Shown here: piece by piece, positions 24,715 through 33,096 of the stretch | Layout of the letters: each line of letters begins with the position of its first letter | How positions within the stretch are numbered: position 1 is the first letter of the stretch | Origin: Streptomyces albipurpureus | GTDB lineage: Bacteria > Actinomycetota > Actinomycetes > Streptomycetales > Streptomycetaceae | DNA length: 64,000 nucleotides | Direction: 5' to 3' | NCBI RefSeq assembly: GCF_023701525.1 | Contig: NZ_JAMQAW010000010.1 | Span: 1-64,000, forward strand | The notes under the pieces: model-generated | The model's input: only the letters and a program-made list of their open reading frames with translations | Database searches by the model: none | Told to the model about the DNA's origin: nothing | Translations under genes and position numbers: made by a program

Positions 24715-25208
24715 AACGAAAGAGGCTAACGGGAGGGACTGACAGTCGAGCCCGTTGCCGCTCGTTCGGGGGGTGCGGGTGGGATGTCTGTCTCCGCTGG
24801 GGGTCCCGGGTGGATCGGTGTCGCCGCTGGCGCCCGAGGCTGCTCTGAGCGCGGTGACGGCCGAGGTCTCCCGCTCAGCTGGTTGGCCCGGCCGGAGGTG
24901 GGTCCAGGGTGATGGGTGAAGTCGCTCCCGGGTCAGCCGCGCTGACCGAGCTGACCGCGGATCTGGTACCTGAGACCGCAGATGGGTACCCGCGAAGCGC
25001 AGACGTGCGCTGTGCGCCGACGAGCGGTCAGGTAGGAGGCGACCGCTGCGCCTGACCGCGCTGACGGGCCGCAGGGGCATGAAGCTGAGGCCGCACGTCC
25101 TTGACACATCGCGGGACCGTCGCGTTCTTCGCCGGCGGGGCGACCGCGCTCCCTACCGGGCACGGTTTCGGGTGCCGTACTCGGTTTCAGCTGCCGCGGG
25201 CGAGGCTC
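24715..25208. other. 494-nt spacer between adnA and adnB with repeats
   Basis: No supported gene is seen. The adnB frame remains open through much of it but has Arg/Ser/Pro filler. It contains repeated GCGCTGACC / GCTGACCGCG segments near 24940-24960 and 25055-25070, a GTCAGC-CGC-GCTGAC hairpin near 24932, and a near-repeat around two GGTACC sites (24964-25010). Confidence 0.55.
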
Positions 25209-28200
25209 TCACTCCACTATGTGGCGGCCTTCGGGGCGGGCGCTGCACGAGGCGCGGAAGGCGCAGTTGGTGCAGTGCTGCCCGGTGGACGGGGTGAAGC
25301 GTTCGTCGAGTACCCGGCCGGCCGCGGTGGCGAGGAGTCCGCCGATCCACTCCCCCGCGAGCGGTTCCTGCGCCTGGACCTTGGGCAGCGTTTCGCCGCC
25401 CTCCTTCTTCGGGGCGGGCTGGCGCAGATGGACGAGTTCGGCGCCGCCCGGCTCGGGTCGCTGGCCGTCGAACGCCTCGTCGAGTGCGCCTTCGCGCACG
25501 GCCAGCTGGTAGACGGCGAGCTGGGGATGGTGGGCGACCTGATCGCTGGTGGGTGCTTGCTTGCCGGTCTTGAAGTCGACGACGTACGCCCGGCCGTCGG
25601 CGGCCCGTTCGACGCGGTCCATGGAGCCGCGGATGCGTACCTCGTACTCGCCGGCTTCCAGGGTGACGGCGAATTCCTGTTCCGTGGCGATGGGTGTGCG
25701 ACCGGCGCGGTCCATCACGTGCCAGCGCAGGAATCGCTCCAGGGCATCGCGTGCGTGCTGTTTCTCCTGCTCTGATTTCCATGGGGCGTCGAAGACGAGC
25801 CCGTCCCAGACGGAGTCCAGGCGTTCCATGAGGACGGCTAGGTCGGCGGGGGTGTGACCGGATGCGACCTCGTCGGCGAGTACATGGATGACGTTCCCGA
25901 AGCCCTGCGCGGCGGTGGCCGGGGCGTCGGCCTTCACCTCGCGGCCGAGGAACCACTGGAGTGCGCAGGTGTTGGCGAGTTGGTCCAGAGCGCTGCCGGA
26001 GAGGGTGACGGGCTGGTCCCGATCGCGTAGGGGGACCCGGCTGTGGGTGGGTTCGTCGAGGCCCCACCAGCGATCTGGGTGGGCCGATGGCACCAGTGGC
26101 GTGCCTTCGTCGTCGGCGAGGGCTGCGAGATGGGCCAGCCGACGGGCGGCGGCGTCACGTAGGGCGGGGGTCGCCTGAGGGTCGACTGTGGTGGCTCGTA
26201 GTTCGGCGACGAGCGGGGCGACAGCGAGGGGCCTTCGGGGGCGGCCCGTGATGTCCTGGGGTTCCTCTCCGAGTTCGGTCAGAAAGCGGGAGGGCTGGTC
26301 GCCGTCGTCAGCGGGGGCCTTCACTGCGGTCACCACCAGCCGGTCCCGGGCGCGGGTGGCGGCGACGTAGAAGAGTCTGCGTTCCTCAGCGAGGAGGGCT
26401 CCTGGCGTCAGGGGTTCGGCGAGTCCATCGCGGCCGATGCGGTCGGCTTCGAGGAGGGAGCCGCGGCGGCGGAGATCGGGCCAGAGGCCCTCCTGTGCTC
26501 CGGCGATGACGACCAGGCTCCATTCGAGGCCCTTGGAGCGGTGGGCGGTCATCAGTCGCACGGTGTCGGGTCGGGTCTCACGGCCGGAGAGGGTGTCGGC
26601 GGCGATGTCCTGGGCTTCGATCTCCTCGATGAAGTTCAGGGCGCCTCGGCCGCCGGTGCGCTCCTCGGCGCGGGCGGCCGTGTCGAACAGTGCGCATACC
26701 GCGTCGAGGTCCCGGTCGGCGTTGCGTCCGGCGGCGCCGCCACGGAGGGCGGCTCGTTCCAGCCGGCCCGGCCAGGTGGTGCCGCTCCAGAGCTCCCAGA
26801 GGGCTTCTTCCGCGGTGCCTCCTCGCTCCAGGAGTGCTCGGGTCCTGTGCAGGAGCCGGCCTAGTTCCTGGGCTCTGCGTGCGTAGGAGGGGTCGTGTGC
26901 GACAAGCCGTTCGGGCTCGGCGAGGGCACGGGCGAGCAGCAGGTCGGAGGGCGGCGGTATGCGGTTTCCTGCGGCGCGTTCCTCGTCGCGGAGGGCGCGG
27001 CCGAGCCGCCGTAGGTCGGCGGTGTCCATTCCGGCGAGGGGGGAGGCGAGGAGCGTGAGCGCCGTCTCGATGTCCAACCAGGGTGGAGGGGTGGGGTCGG
27101 GCTCGATCGCCACCGCTCCCACGATGACGGCGTCTTCGCCGCCACCCACGCCTTCAGGACCAGCCACGCCCTCAGGACCGGCCACGCCCTCAGGTCCACC
27201 CGAACCCTCAGGACCGGCCACGCCCTCAGGTCCGGCCGTACTCTCCGGTCCGGCCGTATCCGCGGGATGAACCGCGTCTGTGAGATCGAATCGAACAGCC
27301 GTTTCGTCCGTGGGTGACTGGTCTGGGGCCGTCACCGACACAGCCCTGGAGCCCATGCCAGCGACGCCTTCGGGTTCGGTCGAGTCAGCCCTGTCAGCCC
27401 CGTCAGCCACCGGAAGCGGGATGGACGGCCGGGCATCGGTGGCGGCCTGCTCGCTCGTCTCCTCGGCTGCCATCGGGTGCTGGCCGGTCTCACTACCGCT
27501 GGCCGGGCTGGTCGTGTCCATCGACGAAGCGGGCGCGGGGATGACCGGCGAGGCCTTGCCGGTGCCGGCGGCGGTCGCCACCGCCCTCAGCGCGGTCAGC
27601 AGCGGAGCCACCGCGGGCTCATGGCGCAGCGGCACATCGGCTCCATCCACCTCAAGGGGCACTCCCGCCGAGGTGAGCGCCCGACGGATCGAGGGGAGGT
27701 TGCGGGTGCCCGCTCGGGCCAGGACCGCCATCTCATGCCAGGGGACACCGTCCTCCAGATGTGCCCGGCGCAGGATGTCGGCGATGTTCTCAAGCTCGGT
27801 GGAGGCGGTCGGGAAGGTGTACGCCTCGACCTGGCCGCCTTCGCGGACGGCCGCCAGCTCCCGGTGGGCCCGCACCTTGTCCGCGGGCAGTTGGGTGAGC
27901 GGCATCCGGCGGGTGAGCAGTCTGGTCGCTTCGAGGAGCTTGGCTCCGCTGCGGCGGGATGTGGTGAGGACCGCGACCTTCGACGGGGTGCCGTCGAGAT
28001 GCCGAAAGGCGTAGCGGAAGTTGAGGATGCCGTTCACATCCGCGCCCCGGAAGGCATAGATCGACTGGTCCGGGTCGCCGAAGGCCACCAGGGTCCGTCC
28101 CCCGCCCGCGAGTGCCTGGAGCAGTCGTACCTGTGAGGGGTCGGTGTCCTGGTACTCGTCCACGAAGACCGCGTCGTACGGGAAGATCCTCGGTGCGGCC

Positions 28201-28955
28201 CTCCGCTCGGCGAGGAGTACCGCCCGGTGGACCAGTTCGGCGTAGTCGAGGACTCCCTGGAGGTCGAGGACGTCCAGATACTCGGCGAGGAACGAGGCCG
28301 CGGCCCGCCAGTCGGGCCGTCCCGTACGCGCCGCGAACCGGGCGAGGGAGGCTGGGCCGAGGCCCAGTTCCCGACTGCGGGCGAGCACGGCCCGCACCTC
28401 GTCGGCGAACCCGCGCGTGGTCAGGCAGGCGCGTAGTTCATCGGGCCACGGATGGCGGGCCAGACCGTCGGCTTCCAGGTCCAGCTGCCCGGTCAGCAGT
28501 TCCCGTACGGCCACGTCCTGCTCGGGGCCGGAGAGTAGCCGCAGGGGTTCGGCGAAGAGGTCGGCGTCCTGATGGGCGCGGACCAGGGCGTAGCAGAAGG
28601 AGTGGAAGGTGGTGGCCTGTGGGCCCCGGGTGCCGCCGAGGCGCAGGGCCATGCGGTCGCGTAGCTCCACGGCGGCCCTGCGGCTGAAGGTGAGGACGAG
28701 GATGCGCTCCGGGTCGGCGCCCGCGGCCACTCGGCTGGCCACGGCCTCCACCAGAGTCGTGGTCTTGCCTGTGCCGGGACCTGCGAGGACGAGCAGCGGA
28801 CCGGATGTGTGGTCAACCACCGCGCGCTGTGCCGCGTCCAGCACAGGGGAGCCCACAGCGCCCGGCTGCGTACGCACCAGCCGGTATGCGCCCGGGGTCC
28901 GCCGCCGTACCTGTCGCTGGTACGGGGGATACCCGGTGGTGGAGGAGGAGCTCAC
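25209..28955 (-). CDS. adnA: AdnA: UvrD/RecB-like helicase-nuclease subunit with Fe-S cysteines
   Basis: This 1248-residue partner of AdnB has Walker A GPGTGKT at 59-65, FVDEYQDTD and LVAFGDPDQSIYAF, and a C-terminal nuclease with VDFKTG. Four cysteines fit an AddB-type iron-sulfur staple: C997 in ANTCAL and C1228/C1231/C1237 near the end. A long insert at about 460-620 contains Gly-Pro-Glu-Gly repeats absent from what I know of the family core. The GTG is at 28955. It lies 140 nt downstream of the ATL gene and is transcribed before adnB. Confidence 0.9.
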   Translation of the reverse strand: MSSSSTTGYPPYQRQVRRRTPGAYRLVRTQPGAVGSPVLDAAQRAVVDHTSGPLLVLAGPGTGKTTTLVEAVASRVAAGADPERILVLTFSRRAAVELRDRMALRLGGTRGPQATTFHSFCYALVRAHQDADLFAEPLRLLSGPEQDVAVRELLTGQLDLEADGLARHPWPDELRACLTTRGFADEVRAVLARSRELGLGPASLARFAARTGRPDWRAAASFLAEYLDVLDLQGVLDYAELVHRAVLLAERRAAPRIFPYDAVFVDEYQDTDPSQVRLLQALAGGGRTLVAFGDPDQSIYAFRGADVNGILNFRYAFRHLDGTPSKVAVLTTSRRSGAKLLEATRLLTRRMPLTQLPADKVRAHRELAAVREGGQVEAYTFPTASTELENIADILRRAHLEDGVPWHEMAVLARAGTRNLPSIRRALTSAGVPLEVDGADVPLRHEPAVAPLLTALRAVATAAGTGKASPVIPAPASSMDTTSPASGSETGQHPMAAEETSEQAATDARPSIPLPVADGADRADSTEPEGVAGMGSRAVSVTAPDQSPTDETAVRFDLTDAVHPADTAGPESTAGPEGVAGPEGSGGPEGVAGPEGVAGPEGVGGGEDAVIVGAVAIEPDPTPPPWLDIETALTLLASPLAGMDTADLRRLGRALRDEERAAGNRIPPPSDLLLARALAEPERLVAHDPSYARRAQELGRLLHRTRALLERGGTAEEALWELWSGTTWPGRLERAALRGGAAGRNADRDLDAVCALFDTAARAEERTGGRGALNFIEEIEAQDIAADTLSGRETRPDTVRLMTAHRSKGLEWSLVVIAGAQEGLWPDLRRRGSLLEADRIGRDGLAEPLTPGALLAEERRLFYVAATRARDRLVVTAVKAPADDGDQPSRFLTELGEEPQDITGRPRRPLAVAPLVAELRATTVDPQATPALRDAAARRLAHLAALADDEGTPLVPSAHPDRWWGLDEPTHSRVPLRDRDQPVTLSGSALDQLANTCALQWFLGREVKADAPATAAQGFGNVIHVLADEVASGHTPADLAVLMERLDSVWDGLVFDAPWKSEQEKQHARDALERFLRWHVMDRAGRTPIATEQEFAVTLEAGEYEVRIRGSMDRVERAADGRAYVVDFKTGKQAPTSDQVAHHPQLAVYQLAVREGALDEAFDGQRPEPGGAELVHLRQPAPKKEGGETLPKVQAQEPLAGEWIGGLLATAAGRVLDERFTPSTGQHCTNCAFRASCSARPEGRHIVE
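27142..27262 (-). repeat. 18-bp tandem repeat inside adnA
   Basis: Six or so imperfect copies of CCACGCCCTCAGGACCGG (as read on the plus strand) encode Gly-Pro-Glu-Gly-Val-Ala units within the adnA insert. The reading frame is kept because the unit is 18 bp. Copy number is likely to vary among strains. Confidence 0.8.
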
Positions 28956-29095
28956 GTGGATCGCCGGTCCTGGTGGGTGTGCTGGTGGTGAAGGAGTGGC
29001 GGCAGCCGCCTGTCGACGACGCTACGCCGCCACATGACTGGGGTGAGCCAGCTGTCTGGAGCACGGTGGGATGCGCCGGGTTGATCGCCGGGGTG

Positions 29096-29686
29096 TCACT
29101 CCGTACGGGTTTCCGTGTCGCGCCCCGCGTTGCTGTGCTTGGTGCGGTTCGTCTTCCGTCTCGTCCCCCCTGCCGTGCTGCGGGCCTGACCGCTCTGGCC
29201 TTTGGTGCTCCGATTCCGCGTGGTCCTGGTGCTGCGGCCTTTCGCCTCGGCGGCCTGCTTACTCCGAACGGGTCTCACAGTGCCCGCGCCGGCGGCCGCG
29301 GGCGGAAGCTGTCTGGTGTGACCGCCGTCGACCGCACCCTCGCTGCCTTCGCCGTCCCATCGGGCGCGTTTCATATCGAGCCGGGGCAGATGGCCTTCGG
29401 CGCTGAGCGGGGCCTGGCGCAGGGGGGTGCCTTCGGTGCGGTAGGCGACGAGCGCGCGCTGCTCGTGGCCGGGCAGCAGGACGCCGTCCGCGCGCACGAC
29501 ACGCCACCAGGACACGGCGGCGCCGTAGAGCGCCATGGCGCGGCCGACCTGGCGCGGCCCGCCTTCGCCCAACCACTCGGCGACATCGCCGTATGTCATC
29601 ACCCGGCCGGGCGGGATCAGCTCGGCGACATCAAGCACCCTCTCGGCGTACTCGGGGTATTCCGGCAGTTCTTTCATCTCTCCCAT
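29096..29686 (-). CDS. alkyltransferase-like protein (ATL) with long basic tail
   Basis: The N-terminal ~105 residues match the MGMT DNA-binding domain (PPGRVMTYGDVA, RQVGRAM). The acceptor motif PCHRV is replaced by SWWRV, so Cys is Trp60. Such ATL proteins bind alkylated guanine without repairing it and recruit excision repair. Residues ~110-196 form an Arg/Lys/Thr/Ser-rich tail resembling nucleic-acid-binding tails. The start could also be at 29677. The gene lies just upstream of adnA, as in the Rv3204-type arrangement of mycobacteria. Confidence 0.85.
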   Translation of the reverse strand: MGEMKELPEYPEYAERVLDVAELIPPGRVMTYGDVAEWLGEGGPRQVGRAMALYGAAVSWWRVVRADGVLLPGHEQRALVAYRTEGTPLRQAPLSAEGHLPRLDMKRARWDGEGSEGAVDGGHTRQLPPAAAGAGTVRPVRSKQAAEAKGRSTRTTRNRSTKGQSGQARSTAGGTRRKTNRTKHSNAGRDTETRTE

Positions 29687-29913
29687 CCTGCCGCACCGCA
29701 CCGACAGGCCCTGGGGTGCCTGTGGATAAACAGTCGTGGGAGAGGCCGGGGTGGACAATGGGGCTCATTCGACAAAGTGCTTCTTATCACCCGGTCTATG
29801 TCGCCGCGATACGCCCTGATTCCCCGCTCTGTCCTCAGGTCGTGCCACCATCGTGCAGGCGGTGACTGGTGATACGAGATCAAGAAGAGTTCGAGACGAC
29901 TGAGGAGCAGGGC

Positions 29914-32900
29914 GTGCAGCCAGGCGGGGCGGCGAGCACCCCTGTAACCGAGACGTACCCGGACTCATCTGTTCCGCCCATGGGTCCCGCTCCGGTGGCG
30001 GACCCGGATCGAACCGACCTCACCTCACCCGAGCCCGAGTCCGAGTCCGAGTCCGAGTCCGAGTCCGAGTCCCAGCCCGAGTCGGCGTCCCAGCCCGAGT
30101 CGGCGTCCCAGCCCGAGTCGGCGTCCGAGCCCGAGTCCGAGACCGAGACCGAGTCGACAACGGCGTCGGCGTCGGCGTCGGCAGACGAGACCGGGCCACC
30201 GTCCGTCGATCAGCACCCGACCCGGGAGAAGGAACCGTCCGCAGAGGCGTCCGTCGCAGCAGCGGCGGCTGATGGAAGCCAGACCGCCGTGAAGAAGCCG
30301 CCGAGGGAACCGGCCGACGAGCCCGACGACCCCTGCGAGGACGTTCCCGACATCGGCGGGGTCGATCGCGTCTCGGGCGATGAGCCCCTACTCGCCGCTC
30401 GGGTGCATCGACCGTCCGATCTGCTGCGCCTGCTCATCGGCGTCCTCGCCATCGCCGTGGTGCTCGCGATCGCCGCCTTCGCCAGCGGAACCACATCCGG
30501 CTTGGAAGACGACATCAACAAGGGCACCGGCCAGGCCCCCGATCTGCTGGTGAAGCTCGCCGGTCTGGTCTCCAGCATCGCCGTACTGCTGGTCCCGGTC
30601 GCCTTTGCGATCGAGCGGCTGATCAAACGGGACGGACTGCGCATCGCCGACGGCGTTCTCGCCGCCGTACTGGCGCACGGGGTCACGCTCGCCACCGATC
30701 TCTGGGTCGCCAGAGCCGCCCCCGGAACCCTTCAGGACGCTCTCACCCAGACCCAGACCAACGGCGGGCTCACCGACCCCGTCCATGGCTATCTGGCACC
30801 CGTCATCGCCTATATGACGGCTGTCGGGATGGCGCGAAGACCACGTTGGCGGGTGATCCTCTGGGTGGTGCTGCTGCTCGACGCGTTCGCCATGCTGGTC
30901 GCCGGATACACCACACCCTTCTCGATCATCCTCACCGTGCTGCTCGGCTGGACCGTCGCCTACGGAACCCTGTACGCCGTCGGTTCACCCAACGTACGGC
31001 CGACCGGCCAGACCCTGATGGCGGGACTGCGCCACGTCGGATTCCATCCGGTCAAGGCGATGCGTGCCGAGGACGTCCCCGAGCTGGTGTCCCTACGCCA
31101 AGACGGAGCGGGCTCCTCCGATCAGAACGACCGGGGGCGTCGCTATCTGGTCACCCTGGAGGACGGCCCTCCGCTCGATGTCACCGTCGTCGACCGAGAA
31201 CAGCAGGCCCAGGGCTTCTTCTACCGCGTCTGGCGCCGGCTGACCCTCCGTACGATCACCACCCGCCGTTCCCTCCAGTCGCTGCGCCAGGCGCTGGAGC
31301 AGGAGGCACTGCTCGCCTACGCGGCCATCGCCGCGGGAGCCAACGCACCCAAGTTGATCGCCACATCGGAGCTGGGGCCCGATGCGGTGATGCTCGTGTA
31401 CGAGCACCTCGGTGGGCGCTCGCTCGACGCGATGACCGACGACGCGATGACCGACGAGGTGATGCACGGTGCCTGGCAGCAGGTCAAAGCGCTCCAGTCG
31501 CGCCGAATCGCGCATCGCAGACTGAACGGCGACGCCATCTTGGTGGATCGTTCCGGCAAGGTGATCCTGACCGATCTGCGCGGCGGCGAGATCGCGGCGG
31601 GCGATGTGGTGCTCCGCATGGACATCGCCCAGCTGCTGACCACCATCGGACTGCGGGTGGGCGCCGGGCGGGCGGTGGCCACCGCGGTCGAGGTGCTCGG
31701 CCCCGACAAGGTGGCCGACTGCCTGCCGCTGCTCCAGCCGATCGCGCTCACCCGGTCCACCCGGGCGACGCTGCGCAAGCTCGCCCGCGCGCGCTCCGAG
31801 CGGGAGCGGGAAGCAACGCTGGAGGCGTCCGCAGCCGCCAAGCGCGCCCGCGCGGAAGCCGCGGCAGCCGATGACGGCGTCAAGGAGGCACGCAAGGCCG
31901 AGAAGCAGGCCGACAAGAAGGCCATCGACGAGGCCCTCGATGAGACCCGCGAAGAGGATCTGCTCACCCAGATCCGCCACCAGGTGCTGCTGATCAGACC
32001 GCAGGCTCCGGTGGAACCCGTGCGGTTGGAGCGGATCCGACCCCGGACGCTGGTGAGTCTGATCGCCGGCGCTGTCGCCGCCTACTTCCTGCTCTCCCAA
32101 CTCGCGGGCAATGACTTCAGTACGGAGTTCAGCCATGCGCACTGGGGCTGGGTGGCCGCCGCCGCGGCGTTCTCCGCGTTGACGTACGTGGCGGCGGCGA
32201 TGAGCCTGCTGGGCTTCGTCCCCGAGCGAGTGCCCTTCCCCCGCACGGTGGCCGCACAGGTCGCCGGGTCCTTCGTCAAGATCGTCGCTCCTGCCGCGGT
32301 GGGCGGTGTCGCGCTGAACACCCGATTCCTCCAGCGCTCAGGGGTACGGCCGGGGCTCGCGGTGGCGAGTGTGGGAGCGTCACAGCTCTTTGGCCTCGGG
32401 GCGCACATCCTGCTGCTGCTCACCTTCGGCTATCTCACCGGTACGGAGAAGACTCCGTCGCTCAATCCGTCCAGGACGGTGATCGCGGGCCTGCTGACGG
32501 TCGCGGTGTTGGTTCTGGTGGTGACGGCGATCCCGTTCCTGCGGAAGTTCGTCGCGACCCGGCTGCGGTCACTGTTCGCCGGTGTGGTGCCGCGCATGCT
32601 CGATGTGCTCCAGCGACCGGGGAAGCTGCTCACGGGCATCGGCGGAATGCTGCTGCTGACCGGCGCGTTCGTGATGTGCCTGGACGCCTCGATCCGGGCG
32701 TTCGGCGACGGACACCAGCCATTGAGCTATGCGAGCCTGGCCGTGGTCTTCCTGGCCGGCAACGCGATCGGCTCAGCGGCGCCCACACCGGGCGGGGTGG
32801 GCGCGGTCGAGGGCGCCTTGATTCTGGGGCTGTTCGCGGCCGGGGTGCCCAAGGAGGTCGCCACCGCCTCGGTGCTGCTGTACCGAATGCTGACGTTGTG

Positions 32901-32961
32901 GCTCCCGGTGCTGCCGGGGTGGTTCATGTTCAACCATCTGACCCGCAAGGGCGCCCTGTAG
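29914..32961 (+). CDS. kinase-like/flippase-like (LPG synthase TM) membrane fusion protein
   Basis: The GTG at 29914 follows AGGAG, giving 1015 residues. Residues 1 to about 130 are acidic and Ser/Glu repeat rich. A cluster of about five membrane helices comes next. A cytosolic segment has kinase-like remnants: an HRRLNGDAI in place of HRD and LTDLRGG in place of DFG. A C-terminal multi-helix region matches the lysylphosphatidylglycerol synthase/flippase-like TM fold (SFVKIVAPAAVGGVALNTRFLQ, PTPGGVGAVEGA). The aminoacyl-transfer domain of MprF is absent. A transport or lipid-handling role is inferred. Confidence 0.85.
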   Translation: MQPGGAASTPVTETYPDSSVPPMGPAPVADPDRTDLTSPEPESESESESESESQPESASQPESASQPESASEPESETETESTTASASASADETGPPSVDQHPTREKEPSAEASVAAAAADGSQTAVKKPPREPADEPDDPCEDVPDIGGVDRVSGDEPLLAARVHRPSDLLRLLIGVLAIAVVLAIAAFASGTTSGLEDDINKGTGQAPDLLVKLAGLVSSIAVLLVPVAFAIERLIKRDGLRIADGVLAAVLAHGVTLATDLWVARAAPGTLQDALTQTQTNGGLTDPVHGYLAPVIAYMTAVGMARRPRWRVILWVVLLLDAFAMLVAGYTTPFSIILTVLLGWTVAYGTLYAVGSPNVRPTGQTLMAGLRHVGFHPVKAMRAEDVPELVSLRQDGAGSSDQNDRGRRYLVTLEDGPPLDVTVVDREQQAQGFFYRVWRRLTLRTITTRRSLQSLRQALEQEALLAYAAIAAGANAPKLIATSELGPDAVMLVYEHLGGRSLDAMTDDAMTDEVMHGAWQQVKALQSRRIAHRRLNGDAILVDRSGKVILTDLRGGEIAAGDVVLRMDIAQLLTTIGLRVGAGRAVATAVEVLGPDKVADCLPLLQPIALTRSTRATLRKLARARSEREREATLEASAAAKRARAEAAAADDGVKEARKAEKQADKKAIDEALDETREEDLLTQIRHQVLLIRPQAPVEPVRLERIRPRTLVSLIAGAVAAYFLLSQLAGNDFSTEFSHAHWGWVAAAAAFSALTYVAAAMSLLGFVPERVPFPRTVAAQVAGSFVKIVAPAAVGGVALNTRFLQRSGVRPGLAVASVGASQLFGLGAHILLLLTFGYLTGTEKTPSLNPSRTVIAGLLTVAVLVLVVTAIPFLRKFVATRLRSLFAGVVPRMLDVLQRPGKLLTGIGGMLLLTGAFVMCLDASIRAFGDGHQPLSYASLAVVFLAGNAIGSAAPTPGGVGAVEGALILGLFAAGVPKEVATASVLLYRMLTLWLPVLPGWFMFNHLTRKGAL
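30031..30156 (+). repeat. Ser/Glu-coding tandem repeats: GAGTCC units and an 18-bp unit
   Basis: About seven GAGTCC hexamers are followed by three copies of the 18-mer CAGCCCGAGTCGGCGTCC and mixed GAGTCC/GAGACC units. They encode the disordered acidic N-terminus of the kinase/flippase protein. Lengths are multiples of three, so expansion keeps the frame. Confidence 0.85.
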
Positions 32962-33096
32962 CCCTGGCCCGGTGCACCTCCGGCCTTGGCGTGCACAGGT
33001 CCGGCACAGGGCCCTGTGCCGGACGGCAGGGGCCCTGAACCACCCGCTTGGCCCGCCACAGGGGCGGTGCGCTCCGCCGCACCGGACGATGGCGTC

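Noticed and set aside
24715..25107. N-terminal extension of AdnB through the spacer
   Set aside because: Arg/Ser/Pro filler with no ribosome site. Homologous sequence begins at MTDPEQLKELLG.
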